Positions 35,050 to 43,106 of a stretch of 64,000 bases of DNA are shown here, one piece after another. A model generated the notes under the pieces. That model saw nothing but the letters and a program-made list of their open reading frames with translations, was not told where the DNA came from and did not search any database. Each line of letters opens with the position of its first letter. The stretch's first letter is position 1. The translations under genes were made by a program, and so were the position numbers. This DNA comes from Bog-473 sp963834405 (GTDB taxonomy: Bacteria; Actinomycetota; Acidimicrobiia; Acidimicrobiales; RAAP-2): assembly GCA_963834405.1 (NCBI GenBank), contig CAWIBX010000004.1:62001-126000 (forward strand). Direction: 5' to 3'.

Positions 35050-35687
35050 CCCGGCCGGCTCGGGTACCTCAGGTGACAGGACGGCGACGGGGCCGGCTCG
35101 GCGCACTGGGCGCGGCGGCCGTGGTGGCGGTGCTCGGCGCGGGGTGCGCCATCCCGACGCAGAGCGGGCCCGTGGCCATTGCGCCGTCGAGGGTGCCGTT
35201 CGGGCTCCTGAACCCGCACGCGTCGACGACGACGACCACGCTCCCCAAGGCCCCGTCACTCGTGCCGGTGAAGGTCTTCTTTCTGAACGCCAGCGCGAAC
35301 AATCAGCTCACGCCGGCCGACCGCGTCGTCGCCACCTCCCCGGCGCCGCTGACGGCGATCCTCACCGACCTCATCGCGGGGCCGAGCAACCTGGAACAGA
35401 ACCGCGGGCTCACCACGGCCATCCCGAGCGACGTCACCGTGCTGTCGGCCACGGCGAACGGGAGCATCGTGACCGTCAACTTCAACAGTGCATTCGGTGA
35501 CATCACCGGCACGAACACAGAGCAGGCGGTGGCTCAGGTCGTGGCGACGGTGGCCAACGCGAACGGGTTCGGCACCGGGGTGATCTTCCAGATAGACGGC
35601 GTACACACGGATGTGCCGATCGCCAACGGCTCGCAGGTATCCGGGCCGGTCTACCTCTTGGAGTTCTTGGGCGGCGCGGCGCCGTAG
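35046..35687 (+). CDS. GerMN-domain lipoprotein, LpqB-like
   Basis: 213 residues. The signal sequence ends in lipobox LGAGC, so the mature protein is a lipid-anchored envelope protein. A Thr-rich linker precedes one GerMN domain (about 75-190: VKVFFLNASANNQLTP, LTDLIAGPSNLEQNRGL). Full LpqB carries an additional beta-propeller of about 350 residues that is absent here. GTG 35046 overlaps the kinase stop, as in mtrB-lpqB. It likely modulates or stabilises the kinase in the envelope. Confidence 0.87.
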   Translation: MTRPARVPQVTGRRRGRLGALGAAAVVAVLGAGCAIPTQSGPVAIAPSRVPFGLLNPHASTTTTTLPKAPSLVPVKVFFLNASANNQLTPADRVVATSPAPLTAILTDLIAGPSNLEQNRGLTTAIPSDVTVLSATANGSIVTVNFNSAFGDITGTNTEQAVAQVVATVANANGFGTGVIFQIDGVHTDVPIANGSQVSGPVYLLEFLGGAAP

Positions 35688-35701
35688 AGCCGGCGCCGCC
35701 C
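35669..35701. terminator. Hairpin between convergent genes
   Basis: GGGCGGCGC (35669-35677) and GCGCCGCCC (35693-35701) form a 9-bp stem with a 15-nt loop spanning the lipoprotein stop. It sits between convergent genes and may serve both strands. There is no long T tract. Confidence 0.4.
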
Positions 35702-35702
35702 T

Positions 35703-36092
35703 TCAGCCGGCGTTCTCGACCTCGCGCCGCCAGTGCACCCGCGGCGCCCCCGACCACAGGTGCTCGAGGTCGTAGTACTCGCGCGTCTCCTGCAGGAACA
35801 CGTGCGCGATGAAGTCGCCGTAGTCCATCAGCACCCAGGTGGCGTCGGCCAGACCCTCTATGCGGACGGGCGCCGTATCGTGCGCGTTCTTGACGCCGCG
35901 CTCTATCTCCTCGACCAGGGTCTTGACGTGCCTGGTGTTCGAGGCGCTCGTGATGACGAACGCGTCGACGACGCCGAACAGCTCACCCATCGCCAGCACG
36001 ACCGTCTCATGCCCCAGCTTCGCATCCGCCCACTCCGCCGCGGTCGTCGCCGCGGGCGGGATGTGGACGTGCACGTCCACTCCTGGGGTCAA
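35703..36092 (-). CDS. rsfS: Ribosomal silencing factor RsfS
   Basis: About 125 residues of the Iojap family, which binds L14 to block subunit joining in starvation. Typical segments are VVDAFVITSASNTRHVKTLVEEIE and WVLMDYGDFIAHVFLQETREYYDLEHLW. TTG 36092 overlaps the preceding stop as TTGA. A GTG at 36074, 5 nt after an AGGAG, is an alternative start that loses only six residues. Confidence 0.94.
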   Translation of the reverse strand: MTPGVDVHVHIPPAATTAAEWADAKLGHETVVLAMGELFGVVDAFVITSASNTRHVKTLVEEIERGVKNAHDTAPVRIEGLADATWVLMDYGDFIAHVFLQETREYYDLEHLWSGAPRVHWRREVENAG

Positions 36093-36292
36093 CGGAGCAC
36101 GTCCAGGATCCCGACCGTCAACAGGAAGGAGAGCGTGAGGATGGCGCCTCCGAGGAGCGCCCAGCGCTGCCTGCTGCGCCGCGCCAACTTCAGCATGGCC
36201 CGCCGGTCTGCCCGGCGCGCCGCGGGAGCGGGGGACGCAACGACTGCCGGACTCTCGGATAGCTCCGTCACCCTGGCCGGCATGGCGCTCAT
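36089..36292 (-). CDS. Small single-span membrane protein
   Basis: 67 residues with a disordered N-terminal half, a basic patch (RRADRRAMLKLARRSRQRW) and one membrane segment (ALLGGAILTLSFLLTVGIL) near the C-terminus, so the N-terminus is probably cytoplasmic. ATG 36292 overlaps the nadD stop as ATGA, and its own stop overlaps rsfS as TTGA, so it is co-translated with both. I do not recognise a family. Confidence 0.75.
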   Translation of the reverse strand: MSAMPARVTELSESPAVVASPAPAARRADRRAMLKLARRSRQRWALLGGAILTLSFLLTVGILDVLR

Positions 36293-36906
36293 CTGGGCAC
36301 AGCGTACATATCCCGGCGCCGGATGCAACGGATCACCCCGTCGGGCACCAGGCCGGCCACGGAACGGCCCTCCCGCAGGCGTTCGCGCACTTCCGAGCTC
36401 GACACGTCGACGGACGGTCCGTCGACCCGGACCACCCGCCACCCGTCGGGAACGGCCGGCGCAGGGCTGTGCGGGCGCGGGACGACGGCCAGGGTGACCA
36501 GGCGTTTGAGGTCCTCGGGACGGTGCCAGGACTCCAGCCCGGAGACCAGGTCCGCGCCCACGACCAGAAACAGCTCGGCCTCCTCGCCGCGGTTCCGGGC
36601 CTCGGCCAGCACCGCCTCCGCCGTCTCCACCGAGTAGCTCGGGCCGCCCCGGTCGACCTCCAGACGGCTCGCCTCGGCCCGCGGGATGTCGTCGGCGAGC
36701 GCCTCGGTCAGCGCGTAGCGGTCCTCCGCCGGTGAGACGCTGCGCCGTCCCGACTTCTGCCACGGGTCGTTCGCCACCACCAGCAGCAGCCGGTCCAGCC
36801 CGAGTGATTCGACGGCGGCGCGTCCGGCCGCCCCGTGGCCGGCGTGCGGCGGATCGAACGTCCCGCCGAGGATGCCGATCCGCGCCGGTCGGTCAGGTTC
36901 CCGCAA
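36289..36906 (-). CDS. nadD: Nicotinate-nucleotide adenylyltransferase
   Basis: Makes deamido-NAD from nicotinate mononucleotide and ATP. The 205-residue protein has the nucleotidyltransferase motif GGTFDPPHAGH and the C-terminal SSSEVRERLREG (the ISSTxIR equivalent), then VPDGVIRCI. TTG 36906 is the only start ahead of the conserved N-terminus and overlaps the upstream gene by 14 nt. The nadD-rsfS linkage is typical. Here the pair is separated from obg-proB-proA by about 13 kb. Confidence 0.95.
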   Translation of the reverse strand: MREPDRPARIGILGGTFDPPHAGHGAAGRAAVESLGLDRLLLVVANDPWQKSGRRSVSPAEDRYALTEALADDIPRAEASRLEVDRGGPSYSVETAEAVLAEARNRGEEAELFLVVGADLVSGLESWHRPEDLKRLVTLAVVPRPHSPAPAVPDGWRVVRVDGPSVDVSSSEVRERLREGRSVAGLVPDGVIRCIRRRDMYAVPR

Positions 36907-37822
36907 GTTCGGCGATCACCGGCGCGAGCGCGTCCATTTCGCCCTCGTGCACCACGATGTAACTGAAGCCGTACTCCTCCCGACGCTTGCGGAGGGTCTC
37001 GGCGATTTCGCCGACGGGTCCGATCAGCGCGACCGGCGCGGCGCGCAGTTGGTCGGGCGAGAGCCCGAAGGCCGGCGCGAGCTTGTCGATGACATCCTCC
37101 GCATCGGGGACCACCGCGACCGCCGCGGTCCAGCACTGCAGCTCCACGTCACCGGCGCGGTCGCCGGCGGCGTCGCGCACCCAACGCACGCGCCGGGCGT
37201 ACTTCTCCGCCACTGCCTCGGCCGCCGTCTCCTCGCCGATCACCCCCGCGCGCAGGCTGGGCACCATGCTGACGACGTCGGCCACACGGCCGGCCAGTTC
37301 CAGGATGCGCCGGCTGCCGCCGCCGATCACCAGCGGCGGACCACCCGGTGTGACGGGTGCGGGCGTGCCCGACGCGGAGGTGACGCGGTAGTGCTCGCCG
37401 GTGAACGCGGCGTTGCCTTCGGTCCACATGGCGCGCATGATCTCGATGCTCTCCGCCAACCGCGCCACCCGCACGCCCGGCGGGTCCATCGGGATGCCCG
37501 ACATGTCGTAGTCGGCGTTAGCCCACCCCGCACCGATGCCGAACTCGAACCGGCCGTCCGTGATGACGTCCAGCGTCGCCGCCTCCTTGGCGAGGACCAC
37601 CGGGTGACGGAAGTCGTTGTCGAGCACCAGCGTCCCCACGCGCAGGGTCGTGGTCGCCTCCGCGGCAACCGCCAGTGCAAGCATGGGCGCCCACTGGTCG
37701 TCGAGGTGATCGGGCACATAGAGGGTCGAATAGCCCAGGTCCTCGCTCCTGCGGGCCAACTCCCTCCACGCGGCGGGGGTCGGCGCGCGCGACGCCTGCA
37801 GTGCGAACCGGAAGGCGGCCAT
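36893..37822 (-). CDS. LLM-class F420-dependent oxidoreductase
   Basis: 309-residue luciferase-like TIM-barrel protein of the subgroup found in F420-producing actinobacteria. Visible features are LGYSTLYVPDHL at the N-terminus, RVGTLVLDNDFRHPVVLAKE and LDVITDGRFEFGIGAGW. The substrate is unknown. ATG 37822 lies 8 nt after TAGGAT (37831-37836), so it is probably leaderless and divergent from aroG. Its 3' end overlaps nadD, so nadD, the small membrane protein and rsfS may share this promoter. Confidence 0.9.
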   Translation of the reverse strand: MAAFRFALQASRAPTPAAWRELARRSEDLGYSTLYVPDHLDDQWAPMLALAVAAEATTTLRVGTLVLDNDFRHPVVLAKEAATLDVITDGRFEFGIGAGWANADYDMSGIPMDPPGVRVARLAESIEIMRAMWTEGNAAFTGEHYRVTSASGTPAPVTPGGPPLVIGGGSRRILELAGRVADVVSMVPSLRAGVIGEETAAEAVAEKYARRVRWVRDAAGDRAGDVELQCWTAAVAVVPDAEDVIDKLAPAFGLSPDQLRAAPVALIGPVGEIAETLRKRREEYGFSYIVVHEGEMDALAPVIAELAGT

Positions 37823-37830
37823 GAACTGGG

Positions 37831-37836
37831 ATCCTA
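37831..37836 (-). promoter_or_regulatory. -10 box of the F420 oxidoreductase gene
   Basis: TAGGAT on the minus strand, 8 nt before ATG 37822. It lies back-to-back with the aroG box. Confidence 0.5.
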
Positions 37837-37842
37837 CGGCGT

Positions 37843-37848
37843 TAGGCT
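37843..37848 (+). promoter_or_regulatory. -10 box of aroG
   Basis: TAGGCT, 6 nt before GTG 37855. Only 32 nt separate the two divergent starts, so both mRNAs must be leaderless or nearly so. Confidence 0.55.
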
Positions 37849-37854
37849 GTTGCG

Positions 37855-39213
37855 GTGCCGAGCCAGCCCGAGATTGCCCTGTGGAGCGCCGCGTCCTGGC
37901 GGAAGTTCCCCGCCGCGCAACAGCCCGTCTGGCCGGACGCGGACGCGCTCAAGAAGGCCGAGACACGGCTGGCCGGGTTGCCGCCCCTCGTGTTCGCCGG
38001 TGAGGCCCGCCATCTGACCGCGCAGCTGGCCGACGTGGCCAACGGAGAGGCGTTCCTCCTGCAGGCCGGCGACTGCGCCGAGTCCTTCGACGAGTTCTCG
38101 GCCGACGCCATACGCGACAAGCTGAAGATCATCCTGCAAATGGCCGTCGTCCTCACCTACGCGGCCGGTGTGCCGGTGGTAAAGGTGGGGCGCATCGCTG
38201 GCCAGTTCGCCAAGCCCCGCTCAGCCCCGACCGAGCGCGTGGGCGACATGGAGCTCGAGGCCTTCCGCGGCCACATGGTCAACGACGAGGCCTTCGACCC
38301 TGAGGCGCGCCGCCCCGACCCCGAGCGGCTTGTCGCCGCCTACCAGCAGTCCGCTTCGACGCTCAACCTGCTGCGCGCCTTCACCAAGGGCGGCTTCGCC
38401 GATCTCTCGCAGGTGCACGTGTGGAACCAGCAGTTCGTCTCCTCGTCGGCGGAGGGACGGCGTTACGAGCGCATCGCGTCGGAGATCGACCGGGCGCTGC
38501 GTTTCATGTCCGCGTGCGGCATCGACCTCGGGGCGGAGGAGGGGCTGCACGAGGTCGACTTCTGGACGTGCCACGAGGCGCTCATCCTCCCCTACGAGGA
38601 GTGCCTCACCCGGATGGACTCGCTCACCGGCGACTGGTACGACTGCTCGGCCCACATGGTGTGGGTGGGCGACCGCACCCGCCAGCTGGACGGCGCACAC
38701 GTGGAGTTCGCCTCCGGCATCAACAACCCGGTGGGCGTCAAGATCGGGCCCGCCTGCTCCCCGGCGGACGTGACGGCGCTGTGCGACCGGCTGAACCCGG
38801 ACCGGCTGCCCGGCCGGCTCACGCTGATCACCCGCTTCGGGGCCGCCCGCATCGCCGAGCTGCTGCCGCCGATCGTCCGGGCGGTAGAGGCCCAGGGCCA
38901 CCCGGTCGTCTGGACCTGCGACCCCATGCACGGCAACACCTTCACCAGCGGCGGGGGCCGCAAGACGCGCCGCTTCGACGACATCCTCTCCGAGCTGCGC
39001 ACCTTCTTCGACGTCCACGCGGGCGAGGGCACGTGGCCCGGCGGCGTGCACGTGGAGCTGACAGGGGACGACGTCACCGAGTGCCTCGGGGGAGCGGAGG
39101 AGATCTTCGAAGGTGACCTCGAGGAGCGCTACACCACCACCTGCGACCCACGCCTGAACGCCCGCCAGTCGCTCGACCTCGCGTACCGCGTGGCCGAGTT
39201 CCTCCGGTCTTGA
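37855..39213 (+). CDS. aroG: Class II (plant-type) DAHP synthase
   Basis: First step of the shikimate pathway: condenses phosphoenolpyruvate with erythrose 4-phosphate. The 452-residue protein has class II features such as FLLQAGDCAESF, KVGRIAGQFAKPRS, VWVGDRTRQLDGAHVEF and CDPMHGNTF. GTG 37855 follows a leaderless promoter. Its stop overlaps the next gene as TTGA, an unexpected coupling to a secreted repeat protein. Confidence 0.96.
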   Translation: MPSQPEIALWSAASWRKFPAAQQPVWPDADALKKAETRLAGLPPLVFAGEARHLTAQLADVANGEAFLLQAGDCAESFDEFSADAIRDKLKIILQMAVVLTYAAGVPVVKVGRIAGQFAKPRSAPTERVGDMELEAFRGHMVNDEAFDPEARRPDPERLVAAYQQSASTLNLLRAFTKGGFADLSQVHVWNQQFVSSSAEGRRYERIASEIDRALRFMSACGIDLGAEEGLHEVDFWTCHEALILPYEECLTRMDSLTGDWYDCSAHMVWVGDRTRQLDGAHVEFASGINNPVGVKIGPACSPADVTALCDRLNPDRLPGRLTLITRFGAARIAELLPPIVRAVEAQGHPVVWTCDPMHGNTFTSGGGRKTRRFDDILSELRTFFDVHAGEGTWPGGVHVELTGDDVTECLGGAEEIFEGDLEERYTTTCDPRLNARQSLDLAYRVAEFLRS

Positions 39214-40742
39214 TCCGGCGCATCGCGCTGGCCGTCCTCATGACGGCGCTGGCGCTCACCGCGGTGACGACGCTGTCCACGGCCACGAGGTCCCACCCGG
39301 CCGGGGCCACAACGACGACGACGCCGGCCTACTGGCTGGTCGCCACGGACGGCGGCATCTTCAGTTTCGGCGGCGCGAAGTTCTTCGGCTCGACCGGGAA
39401 CATCGTGCTCAACAAGCCCATCGTCAGCATGGCGGCGGCGCCCAACGGCCAGGGCTACTGGATGGTGGCGTCCGACGGGGGGATCTTCAGCTACGGGAAC
39501 GCGCAGTTCTACGGGAGCACGGGCAACATCGTCCTCAACAAGCCGGTGGTGGGGATGACGCCCACGCCCGACGGGGGCGGGTACTGGCTCGTCGCGACCG
39601 ACGGCGGCATCTTCAGCTACGGGGACGCGCAGTTCTACGGGAGCACGGGCAACATACGGTTGAACAAGCCGGTGGTGGGCATGGCGGCGACGCCCGACGG
39701 CAAGGGCTACTGGCTGGTGGCGTCCGACGGCGGCATCTTCGCCTTCGGCGACGCTGTCTTCTGGGGCAGCACCGGGAACCTGGTCCTCAACCAACCGGTC
39801 ATCGGAATGATCACGGGGCCGCGCGGGCAGGGCTACTTCCTCGTTGCGTCGGACGGTGGCATGTTCAGCTTCGGGTCGGCGCCGTTCTTCGGGTCACTCG
39901 GCGGGGTGCCGCTGAAGCACCCGATCGTGGCCGCGGCCACGACACCCGACAAAGAGGGCTACTGGATGACCGACAGCGCCGGCCTCGTCTCGAACTTCGG
40001 CGACGCGGCCTACTACGGCTCTGCGCCCTCACCGCTGAACAAACCGATTGTGGGAATGGCCTCGGCCCAGGGGACCGGTGCCTTCGTGGGCATGGCGTAC
40101 CCGTCCGGCTCCTACGGCTTCGACATCAGCACGTTCCAGTGTGGGACCCTGCCTACGGGTGATCACACGATCGGGATCGTGCAGGTCGACGGCGGGTCGT
40201 CGAGCTTCACCAACCCCTGCCTCTCGTCTGAGGTCCAGTGGGCGGGCGCAGGCCTCAACCTGTACACATTTCTCAGCTATACGACCTCGTCGACTAACGA
40301 ACCCGGATGCAACAGTGATCAAGCCTGCAACGCGGGATACCAAGCCGGGATCCATGCGTTCGACGACGCGCAGGCCGCCGGGGCCAATACGAACGTGGCC
40401 TGGTGGCTCGATGTCGAAACGAGTGGCGCGAACTGGTCTTCGAACCAGACCGAGAACGTGGAGCTCGTGCAGGGGGCGATCACGGCGCTGCACGAGACCG
40501 AGGGCATCGCGGACGTGGGGATCTATGCCAGCCCGGACTCCTGGAACTCCATCGTGGGCGACTACCAGCCCTCGGTCCCCTACTGGATGGCCGACTGGAC
40601 CGGCAGCGGCCCGAACAGTTGCAGTGCGTACGCCGGCTTCGCCTCGAGCCACCAGCTGCCGAGCGGCCCGCTCGAGGTCGTCCAGTACGACAGCCCCACC
40701 TTCGATTCGTCGCTGACCTACGACGAGGACTACGCCTGCTAG
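39210..40742 (+). CDS. Secreted six-repeat protein with GH25-like C-terminal domain
   Basis: 510 residues. A signal peptide (about 1-33) is followed by a Thr-rich linker and six repeats of about 42 residues (41-291), each of the form YWLVASDGGIFSFGDA-F-GS-G, which probably form a beta-propeller-like domain. The C-terminal 210 residues (YGFDISTFQCG, VAWWLDVETSG, VGIYASP, YWMADWTG) resemble the TIM barrel of GH25 lysozymes and related DUF1906-type domains, so a cell-wall hydrolase or binding role is likely. TTG 39210 overlaps the aroG stop. The 3' half looks lower in GC than its surroundings. Confidence 0.75.
   Translation: MIRRIALAVLMTALALTAVTTLSTATRSHPAGATTTTTPAYWLVATDGGIFSFGGAKFFGSTGNIVLNKPIVSMAAAPNGQGYWMVASDGGIFSYGNAQFYGSTGNIVLNKPVVGMTPTPDGGGYWLVATDGGIFSYGDAQFYGSTGNIRLNKPVVGMAATPDGKGYWLVASDGGIFAFGDAVFWGSTGNLVLNQPVIGMITGPRGQGYFLVASDGGMFSFGSAPFFGSLGGVPLKHPIVAAATTPDKEGYWMTDSAGLVSNFGDAAYYGSAPSPLNKPIVGMASAQGTGAFVGMAYPSGSYGFDISTFQCGTLPTGDHTIGIVQVDGGSSSFTNPCLSSEVQWAGAGLNLYTFLSYTTSSTNEPGCNSDQACNAGYQAGIHAFDDAQAAGANTNVAWWLDVETSGANWSSNQTENVELVQGAITALHETEGIADVGIYASPDSWNSIVGDYQPSVPYWMADWTGSGPNSCSAYAGFASSHQLPSGPLEVVQYDSPTFDSSLTYDEDYAC
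39330..40082 (+). repeat. Six tandem 126-nt coding repeats
   Basis: Units begin at about 39330, 39456, 39582, 39708, 39834 and 39960. Units 2 and 3 are the most alike at DNA level (shared AGCTACGGG-ACGCGCAGTT); unit 6 is degenerate. The pattern suggests recent internal duplication. Confidence 0.85.
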
Positions 40743-40750
40743 GTGCGTGA

Positions 40751-42127
40751 TCAGGCGGGTGCGCCGGTGGCGGCGGACGGACGGATCCGGCGCGTCGTGA
40801 GGTCGCGCAGGCTCACCCGGCGGCCTGACTGGAGCACCGCCCGCCGGTAGACCTCTGCGGCCACCTTGGCCATGACGGCCGTGCCCGCGACGCTGATCAG
40901 CGCCGACAGGAGGAACTGCCACCAGGCCACCTCGTCGAGGCCGACCAGGACGGGCATGGCGAAGGGCGCCGTGGGGGGCAGGTAGGCCAGGACCCGGAAG
41001 AACAGGCTGACCTGGCCGCTGCTGGCGGCCGTGATGGCCAGGATGTAGCCGAGCAGGATGGGCAGGCTGAGCGGCAGCGCGAGCGTCTGGACCTGATCCT
41101 GGCGCTCGGCCATGGAGCCCGCCGCGGCGTAGACCCAGCAGTAGAAGGCGTACCCGAGGACCAGCCACAGCAGCGCGCTCGCGAGCACCAGCGGCGCCGT
41201 GCCGTGCAGGAGATCCGAGCCGACCGCTTTGCCCAGCACGAGGGCGAACGCGAGGATCAGCGCGGCCTGCCCCATCGCCACCAGGCCGATGCCGAGCACT
41301 TTCCCCCCGAGCAGCTGAATGGGGCGGACCGTCGCCAACAACACCTCGACGACGCGGCTCGCCTTCTCCTGCATGACGCCGATGAGGATCCAGGTGTTGT
41401 ACTGCGTCAGCATGAAGAAGAGCAGGATGATCGCGATCACCGACGTGCCCTTGATCGTCCCCTTCGAGCTGCCCGCGCCCGCTTGCAGGCTGTGCACCGG
41501 GACCGGTGCGGCGTGCGCGACCTGCGCGATCTGTGCCTCGTTCAGCCCGACCCGGTGATACGCCTGCAGCACCCCGAGCTCCGCGGCCAGGGTCTGCACC
41601 AGTCCCGCCGTCGTCGACGTGTCGACGGCCCCCACGGCCTGGTTCACCAGGATTCGTTCGCCGTCGACCACGGCCAGGTCGAGCCGCCCCGACCGCAGTG
41701 CGGCCTCGGCGGTGGCGGTCGTCGGCTCCGGGACGATGCGGACGGCCGTCCCGTTCAGCGTCCCACTCGCCTCAATGACCTCGGTCAGCGTGGCGGAACT
41801 CGCCCCGACGACTCCGACCTGTTGGGGCGCGCTGCCGCGGTGGTGGATCGTCGGGATCACGATCGCGGCCGCCACGCCGAGGAGGATGATCGCGGTCCCC
41901 ACCCGGAAGATGCGGCTGCGCACCCGTTCGCGGATCTCGCGGTGGGCGACCAGCCCGACGTCGCCGAGTGCGGCGCCGAGTGCCGCCGTGCGCCGGGCCG
42001 TCGGCCGGTCCACGTGCCGTTCGGCGCTCACCGGTCCTGACGTGCCGTGGCCACGGCGCCGCCGGTAGACGACGACGCGCAACGACAGGGCGGCCGCGAT
42101 GATCACGGCGACGAGGACGAACCTCAC
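40751..42127 (-). CDS. ABC-2 type exporter permease
   Basis: 458 residues. N-terminal membrane segment, a cytoplasmic stretch (VAHREIRERVRSRIFRVG), a second helix, an extracytoplasmic domain of about 180 residues, then five or six helices in the C-terminal half with the Na-efflux/NatB-like motif GVMQEKASRVVEVLL. It pairs with the upstream ATPase to export an unknown substrate. GTG 42127 overlaps the ATPase stop as GTGA. It is convergent with the repeat-protein gene, 8 nt apart. Confidence 0.9.
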   Translation of the reverse strand: MRFVLVAVIIAAALSLRVVVYRRRRGHGTSGPVSAERHVDRPTARRTAALGAALGDVGLVAHREIRERVRSRIFRVGTAIILLGVAAAIVIPTIHHRGSAPQQVGVVGASSATLTEVIEASGTLNGTAVRIVPEPTTATAEAALRSGRLDLAVVDGERILVNQAVGAVDTSTTAGLVQTLAAELGVLQAYHRVGLNEAQIAQVAHAAPVPVHSLQAGAGSSKGTIKGTSVIAIILLFFMLTQYNTWILIGVMQEKASRVVEVLLATVRPIQLLGGKVLGIGLVAMGQAALILAFALVLGKAVGSDLLHGTAPLVLASALLWLVLGYAFYCWVYAAAGSMAERQDQVQTLALPLSLPILLGYILAITAASSGQVSLFFRVLAYLPPTAPFAMPVLVGLDEVAWWQFLLSALISVAGTAVMAKVAAEVYRRAVLQSGRRVSLRDLTTRRIRPSAATGAPA

Positions 42128-43020
42128 GCGAGGGCCTCGCGGAAGACCTCGGAGAGCCGGCGCCGTTCGAAGGAGAACTGGGTGACCTTCCCCGCCGCCA
42201 TGGCCGCCCGCAGCACGCGATCGCTGTCCACGGCGTCGTCGAGGACGAGCCGGGCCGCGCCGCCGTCGACCTCCGACACGGCCACACCGGGCAGCCCGCG
42301 TGCCCAGGCCGCCGCCCGGTCGCCGTCGACGCGCACCACCAGGCGGCGCCCGCCTTGCGTGGCGAGGTCGTCCACCGTGCCCGACACCACGAGCCGGCCG
42401 TGGTCGATGATCACCACCTCCTCGCAGAGGTCCTCGACCTGATCGAGCTGATGGCTCGAGAACAGGACGCAGCACCCGGCCTGGGCCTGGTCCACCAACA
42501 CCTGGCCGATGGCGTCGATCCCCGTCGGGTCGAGGCCGGCCAGGGGCTCGTCCAGCACGAGCACCTCGGGGCCGTGGACGAGCGCGGCGGCCAGTTGCAC
42601 CCGCTGCTGGTTGCCGTGCGACAGCGCCTCCACCTTGCTCGCGCTCCGGTCGGCGAGGCCGAGCCGCTCCAGCCAGGAGCGCGTTGCGTCGGCCGCCTCC
42701 ACCGCGCCCAGGCCGTGCAGACGGCCCAGGTACTCGATCTGCTCGCCCACCAGCATGCCGGGGTAGAGCCCGCGCTCCTCCGGCATGTAGCCGAAGCGGC
42801 GGCGCTCGGCCTGCCCGATGTCCGCCCCGTTCCAACGCACGGACCCCGCATCGAGGTCGGTCAGGCCGAAGATGGCCCGCATCGTCGTCGTCTTGCCGGC
42901 CCCGTTGGGACCGAGGAACCCGACCACCCGTCCCGACGACACCGAAAAGGACAGATCGTCGAGCGCAGTCAGCGCGCCGAACGTCCGGCGCAGGCCCGTC
43001 ATTTCCAACAGACCGCCCAT
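42124..43020 (-). CDS. ABC transporter ATP-binding protein
   Basis: 298 residues: Walker A GPNGAGKT, Q-loop near YMPEERGLYP, signature LSHGNQQRVQLA, Walker B VLVLDEPLAGLDP and the H-loop SSHQ. A C-terminal extension of about 80 residues (VVRVDGDRAAAWARGLPG) is typical of NatA-like exporters. ATG 43020 lies 7 nt after TAGCCT at 43028-43033. An ATG at 43002 is an alternative. Confidence 0.94.
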   Translation of the reverse strand: MGGLLEMTGLRRTFGALTALDDLSFSVSSGRVVGFLGPNGAGKTTTMRAIFGLTDLDAGSVRWNGADIGQAERRRFGYMPEERGLYPGMLVGEQIEYLGRLHGLGAVEAADATRSWLERLGLADRSASKVEALSHGNQQRVQLAAALVHGPEVLVLDEPLAGLDPTGIDAIGQVLVDQAQAGCCVLFSSHQLDQVEDLCEEVVIIDHGRLVVSGTVDDLATQGGRRLVVRVDGDRAAAWARGLPGVAVSEVDGGAARLVLDDAVDSDRVLRAAMAAGKVTQFSFERRRLSEVFREALA

Positions 43021-43027
43021 GCTTTGC

Positions 43028-43033
43028 AGGCTA
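43028..43033 (-). promoter_or_regulatory. -10 box of the ABC exporter operon
   Basis: TAGCCT on the minus strand, 7 nt before ATG 43020. Confidence 0.5.
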
Positions 43034-43106
43034 GGGCCGCACGCCGGCGTCGCCGGGGACACCGCGCCCAACCCGACTTGCCCCGGTCGGTCGCTCCGGA
43101 AGGTCA

